Part shown: in pieces, positions 60,635-64,000 of the stretch
Numbering within the stretch: the stretch's first letter is position 1
Layout of the letters: every line of letters begins with the position of its first letter
From: an uncultured Pseudomonadota bacterium
GTDB lineage: Bacteria; Myxococcota_A; UBA796; GCA-2862545
DNA length: 64,000 nt
Direction of reading: 5' to 3'
Assembly (NCBI GenBank): GCA_913061235.1
Contig: CAJXTB010000010.1
Location: forward strand, 1 to 64,000
Position numbers and translations under genes: made by a program
Notes under the pieces: model-generated
Database searches by the model: none
The model's input: only the letters and a program-made list of their open reading frames with translations
What the model was told of the DNA's origin: nothing

Positions 60635-62059
60635 CTACGCTGCGAGGCGTTCGCTGAACAAAGCATCTACGACGGGTCGCAGGCTGGTCTCGACAACAGC
60701 GCGGTGCGTCGCTCGCTTGTCCGCTAGAGCGGGCAGACCCATGCTTGGCAGCGAAGCTCCAGCTGATGCGAGGTCACCCGTGGCGGCTTCAGCGAGGGCC
60801 TCGTTCAGCAACGCATGTGCGGCTGGCCGCAGGCTCGGATGGGCCTCGAGTAGCCAGGTCAGTGTGCTCCACGCGAGCTGTGCATGGCGAAGCTCGTCGT
60901 CCGCAATGGTCTTCAGGGTGCGACGCGTCTGTAGGTCCGTGCACTGCTCGGCTGCAAGAAGGGCTTCTGCCACTCCGAGCGTCTCCCGAATGCACGCCTC
61001 CTCGATGAGGTCCTTCAGCACGGCTTCAGGCGAGGTGTCTAGGGTTAGGCCAGACAGGTCCAATGGGCCGGGTCCAAGCGCACGACCTGCGAAGCGACTA
61101 GCAAGGGCGAATGTCTGTTCTGCGTGACGAATCTCGTCCAGGGCCGCTTCAGAGGTGCGACGAACCAGCTCGGCGGGAGCGCCGAGGGCCATGAGCTGTA
61201 GGCTCACGCGGTTGAAGCTGGCGACGCTCGCGTGTTCCATGGCGGCAATGCCCGCCCAGTGTGCAGCGAGAGTCTGTGCGTGTTGGGAGGATGCATCGCT
61301 GGAGTCGACGTGGTCACACCAACTGTCCGTGTGGGCGATGCCTGCCATCTGGTTCGTGCCGTCTACGCGAAGGGGTCGACCGACAGCGCAGTCTTGGAAG
61401 CGCAGCTCAAACTCACCGGTCCAGCCAACGCTGCACTCCATGAGGCCGAACTCACCCTGCTCATCAATGCGGCAGTCGTCATCTGCGGTGCGGCAGGCCA
61501 GGGCCCCCCACAAGCTGCAGCCGTCGAAGTGCACACCCACGCCACACTCGCCGCTCGCGCAGTCAACGCCGGTGTTGCAGGAGGCGGGGACACACTGTGC
61601 GTCCATCCAGTCTTCGCTTCCAATCTCGACAAGGCAGGCTTGGTCTTCACCGCAGTCGGCATCCGTCGTACACAGATTGCTGTTGTTGATGATGGCGGGT
61701 GCGGCAGCCATGCGGTTGATGGACCCATCTGCGCACTCGACGAGGCCGTTGCAGTTGCCTTCGTAGTTCAACAACCACACAGGCTGCACGCATCCGCCGA
61801 CGACCTGTGGAAGTGGGTCGCCACAGCTCAATTCTCCGGTCGTGGTGTCGGAGTCGGTATCTGCGTCCGTGTCGGAATCGGTATCTGCGTCCGTGTCGGA
61901 ATCGGTATCTGCGTCCGTGTCGGAATCGGTGTCTGCGTCGGTATCTGTGCTTGTGTCGGTGTCCGGCTCGCTGTCTACGTCTGTGTCGAGCAAGGTTCCC
62001 TGGTCACACCCAACGGCGGTCAAGAGGGCAGCTAAGATTACGGTGGATGGTGTGCGCAT
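60635..62059 (-). CDS. Lipoprotein with repeat linker, Cys-rich and ferritin-like domains
   Basis: This is a 474-residue lipoprotein (lipobox TAVGC; GGAG before the ATG). A tandem linker of about four DTDADTDS units is followed by a Cys-rich domain (ECADG, NLCTTDADCGEDQACL, DDDCRIDE), then a helical ferritin-like domain with diiron ligands: MEHASVASFNR, DEIRHAEQTFA, EEACIRETLG and DDELRHAQLAW. The pattern of two E and two E-x2-H motifs is complete. A surface-attached ferritin-like enzyme is unusual; possible activities are oxidase, peroxidase or iron binding. Confidence 0.88.
   Translation of the reverse strand: MRTPSTVILAALLTAVGCDQGTLLDTDVDSEPDTDTSTDTDADTDSDTDADTDSDTDADTDSDTDADTDSDTTTGELSCGDPLPQVVGGCVQPVWLLNYEGNCNGLVECADGSINRMAAAPAIINNSNLCTTDADCGEDQACLVEIGSEDWMDAQCVPASCNTGVDCASGECGVGVHFDGCSLWGALACRTADDDCRIDEQGEFGLMECSVGWTGEFELRFQDCAVGRPLRVDGTNQMAGIAHTDSWCDHVDSSDASSQHAQTLAAHWAGIAAMEHASVASFNRVSLQLMALGAPAELVRRTSEAALDEIRHAEQTFALASRFAGRALGPGPLDLSGLTLDTSPEAVLKDLIEEACIRETLGVAEALLAAEQCTDLQTRRTLKTIADDELRHAQLAWSTLTWLLEAHPSLRPAAHALLNEALAEAATGDLASAGASLPSMGLPALADKRATHRAVVETSLRPVVDALFSERLAA
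61845..61970. repeat. 24-bp tandem repeat encoding DTDADTDS linker
   Basis: Four near-identical units of about 24 bp encode the DTDADTDS linker of the ferritin-like lipoprotein. The unit length differs from the 15-bp array at 16722, so the arrays expanded independently. Confidence 0.9.
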
Positions 62060-62246
62060 GTCGAACTCCTACAGTGCCCGGACGCCCCTTATACACGGCA
62101 GTGGACGGTTGGCGCAGCGCCGAGTTTGTACGGGCTGACCTCGGCCAGCAAAAGACGCAGCCCGTCTCAAGTTAGTGACACGGTCGCTGAGCGTGGCCTT
62201 GTCGGCTGCTGAGCCCGCATGGCGTATGCTGCGGTATGGAGGCGGA

Positions 62247-62780
62247 ATGGACTGCGTAGACGGGCATGGGCCCATGTTGGAGCGGCGTGTGGCTGGGCAG
62301 GTCGTTGACCACTGTGCCGAGTGTCGGGGCACGTGGCTTGACCCGGGTGAGCTTTGGCGGGCGCTTGCACGTCCAGTCAGCGACGAGGAAAACCTGCGTC
62401 GCAACTTGGTCTTTGAAGGCCTGAACATGGCCCGGAACTGCCCGCGCTGCACCACCCCTCTGTCCAATGCGACGGTCGGCACGATTGTGGTGAGTGCGTG
62501 TATGGACTGCACTGGACTGTGGCTCGATGAGACAGCTGCTACCCGCCTAAAGACGTACAGTCCGCCCCTCCCGGCCGCCGCACTTCCTCCGCCTCCGTCG
62601 TCTCGGCCAGATCCCTACGACGACGGCCCGAACGCACGTCCTATGACCGTTCATGGTGCAGGACTGGGCCAGACGGAGGGGTACATCGAGGATGCCGCCC
62701 GCGCAGTACTCGTGGCCGACGTTGCGGTGTCGCTCGTCGACGTTCTGTTCGCTGTCGTGCGGGGAGTCGTGCCCGACTAG
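62247..62780 (+). CDS. Protein with duplicated zinc-ribbon (TFIIB-type) motifs
   Basis: This is a 177-residue protein starting at ATG 62247 with GGAGG upstream. Two zf-TFIIB-like units are present: MDCVDGHGPMLERR with CAECRGTWLDPGEL, and CPRCTTPLSNATV with CMDCTGLWLDE. The first unit has Cys-x8-spaced and CxxC ligands, the second two CxxC pairs. A Pro/Ser-rich linker and a C-terminal hydrophobic segment (AVSLVDVLFAVVRGVV) follow. Such proteins are widespread in bacteria, but their role is not known. Confidence 0.83.
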   Translation: MDCVDGHGPMLERRVAGQVVDHCAECRGTWLDPGELWRALARPVSDEENLRRNLVFEGLNMARNCPRCTTPLSNATVGTIVVSACMDCTGLWLDETAATRLKTYSPPLPAAALPPPPSSRPDPYDDGPNARPMTVHGAGLGQTEGYIEDAARAVLVADVAVSLVDVLFAVVRGVVPD

Positions 62781-62843
62781 CGTCGACTCACCAACCTCTC
62801 CGACTGCTGGCGCGCCGCCGACCCTTGGTGTTGGCTTTGACCG

Positions 62844-63215
62844 TTACCCGTCGAAGTTGTCGAACGCGCAGTCAAGGGCCACCGAGTACAGGTCGGAGCA
62901 TGCCTCCCCCGTCAGGATTGGGTAGCCCAGGCCGGCGGTGTCGCACTGATAGTCTTCTGCCGGTTGTTGGTAGCGGCAGGTATTCCACGCGAGATTCTCG
63001 GCTTGGCATGGGTCTTCTTCTAGGCACTGAATGTCGCAGTCTTCATCCGTGACGGCGCGGTCGCAGGCCAGCTCGGTGTTCACCCCAATGAAGAAGTCGC
63101 AGCGGGTGTCGCACTGGGCTTGGGTGTTGAACGTCTCGACGGGTTCGCCACAGCCCGCGAGCACGGCAGTCGCGAGGGCTAGCAAGGGGGCGAGGCGGGT
63201 CAGTTGGATGGTCAT
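62844..63215 (-). CDS. Cys-rich lipoprotein
   Basis: This is a 123-residue lipoprotein (lipobox VLAGC; start ATG 63213-63215). The mature part has ten cysteines in a regular pattern (QCDTRCDFFIG, ACDRAVTDEDCDIQC, DPCQAENLAWNTC), indicating a disulfide-knit helical domain. No family is recognised. It is divergent from the M1 aminopeptidase-like gene. Confidence 0.7.
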   Translation of the reverse strand: MTIQLTRLAPLLALATAVLAGCGEPVETFNTQAQCDTRCDFFIGVNTELACDRAVTDEDCDIQCLEEDPCQAENLAWNTCRYQQPAEDYQCDTAGLGYPILTGEACSDLYSVALDCAFDNFDG

Positions 63216-63381
63216 GGACGGCTCCGGGGGGCTGGGCTGGACACGTTGATTGTACGCGTGGACAGTGTACTCTAAGGATGCGGCTGACCCCTGTTTCACG
63301 CTGTTTCAGCAGCGAGGCGTACGGTGTGTGAGGCCCTTGCTGTGGACCCAGACTAGGGGGGATGTCTACCGAAGGAACTCC

Positions 63382-64000
63382 ATGCGCATCGACCCCCACA
63401 GCTACGCCGACCTCGACCAAGGCACGACCCGACATGTAGAGCTTGAGTGGGTCGTGGATATGGAAGCGCGAAGACTGACGGGTGTGGCCACTCTCACTCT
63501 CCACGCCGCCGGAACAGGGCCGCTCGATCTGGACTCGAGCGACCTGCACATTGAGTCTGTCGAAGATGACGTGGGCCCTGTCCAGTGGACGTCCGACGTG
63601 TCTGACGACATTGTTGGCACGCGTCTGCGCGTACACCGGGAGCGTCCAACAGACACGCTGCGCATTCGCTACCACACGGGTGATGCGTCGGGATTGATGT
63701 GGCTTGAGGCTGCCCAGACCTCTGGGACAACCCCGTTTGTGTTGTCGCAATGTCAGCCCATCCAAGCGCGCTCTTTGGCTCCGCTACAGGACACGCCACG
63801 CGCGCGCATGACCTACAGCGCCACACTCACCGTCCCACCTAGTTTGACGGCTGTGATGTCGGCCGCTCCGGGCGTCGTCCAGGCAGATGGCCGGGTGCGC
63901 TTTGAGATGCCGCAGCCGATTCCACCGTACCTGCTGGCTCTCGCCGTTGGTGAGCTTGACTCCCGCGACCTTGGACCTCGCACACGAGTCTTCGCAGAGC
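63382..64000 (+). CDS. M1-family aminopeptidase, leukotriene-A4-hydrolase-like (5' part)
   Basis: The first 206 residues of a gene that runs past the window end. The N-terminal saddle domain of M1 peptidases is clear: LEWVVDMEARRLTGVATLTL, SGLMWLEAAQTSGTTPFVLS, SQCQPIQARSLAPLQDTP, and MSAAPGVVQADG with IPPYLLALAVGELDSRDLGP. The SQCQ-x-RS-x-P-x-QDTP string is typical of LTA4 hydrolase-like members, which are zinc aminopeptidases. The zinc-binding HExxH lies beyond the window. The start is ATG 63382 with GAAGGA upstream; there is no signal peptide, so it is probably cytoplasmic. Confidence 0.92.
   Translation, partial: MRIDPHSYADLDQGTTRHVELEWVVDMEARRLTGVATLTLHAAGTGPLDLDSSDLHIESVEDDVGPVQWTSDVSDDIVGTRLRVHRERPTDTLRIRYHTGDASGLMWLEAAQTSGTTPFVLSQCQPIQARSLAPLQDTPRARMTYSATLTVPPSLTAVMSAAPGVVQADGRVRFEMPQPIPPYLLALAVGELDSRDLGPRTRVFAE

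Overview
The window reads as the end of a contig from a GC-rich, Gram-negative deltaproteobacterial (Myxococcota-like) genome. The main evidence is a trypsin-like protease at 46233-47387 that ends in a MYXO-CTERM-type sorting tail (Cys-rich GCGCS, hydrophobic stretch, RRRR). Supporting evidence is about twenty lipoproteins, several with acidic D/T/S-repeat linkers, MopE-type Ca/metal-binding repeats and Cys-rich DGDG repeats, together with lipoprotein serpins, an HMG-CoA synthase and a collagen-like secreted protein. The species cannot be named from sequence alone. Bases 1-48 are not genomic: they match an Illumina Nextera P5/i5/transposon-end adapter left on the contig end.

Left part (50-15445). 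After a 3' gene scrap come a fused DOPA-dioxygenase/azoreductase with a divergent LysR regulator, an HMG-CoA synthase, an OsmC protein, and a tight run of XPB-type helicase, helicase-associated partner and xseB. A phosphotransferase of the rifampin-phosphotransferase/PEP-synthase type, an atypical KAS III and uvrC follow.

Middle part (15518-41649). This is rich in secreted proteins and lipoproteins: thioredoxin-like, amidohydrolase, lamin-tail, MopE and metalloprotease-like. Between them lie a long cystathionine-synthase-like PLP enzyme, a 996-residue STAND-like/TPR protein with a degenerate P-loop, a CYTH-HD fusion beside a thiamine-binding UPF0045 protein, uvrB, a SAM methyltransferase, and an infA-SUI1 translation-initiation pair.

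Right part (41716-64000). It holds a MATE transporter, two tandem serpin lipoproteins close to a trypsin-like protease, two hotdog thioesterase-like proteins, a ferritin-like protein, a YghU-type GST, an orphan SecD-P1-like lipoprotein, class I fumarase, a complete overlapping RND efflux operon, a collagen-like protein, repeat-linker lipoproteins (one carrying a ferritin-like diiron domain), a zinc-ribbon protein and the start of an M1-family aminopeptidase.

There is no rRNA, convincing tRNA, CRISPR array, insertion sequence or phage. No textbook defence island is present. The best candidates for new biology are the CYTH-HD fusion, the dioxygenase-azoreductase fusion, the serpin/protease cluster, the STAND-like protein, the SecD-P1 lipoprotein and the ferritin-like lipoprotein.
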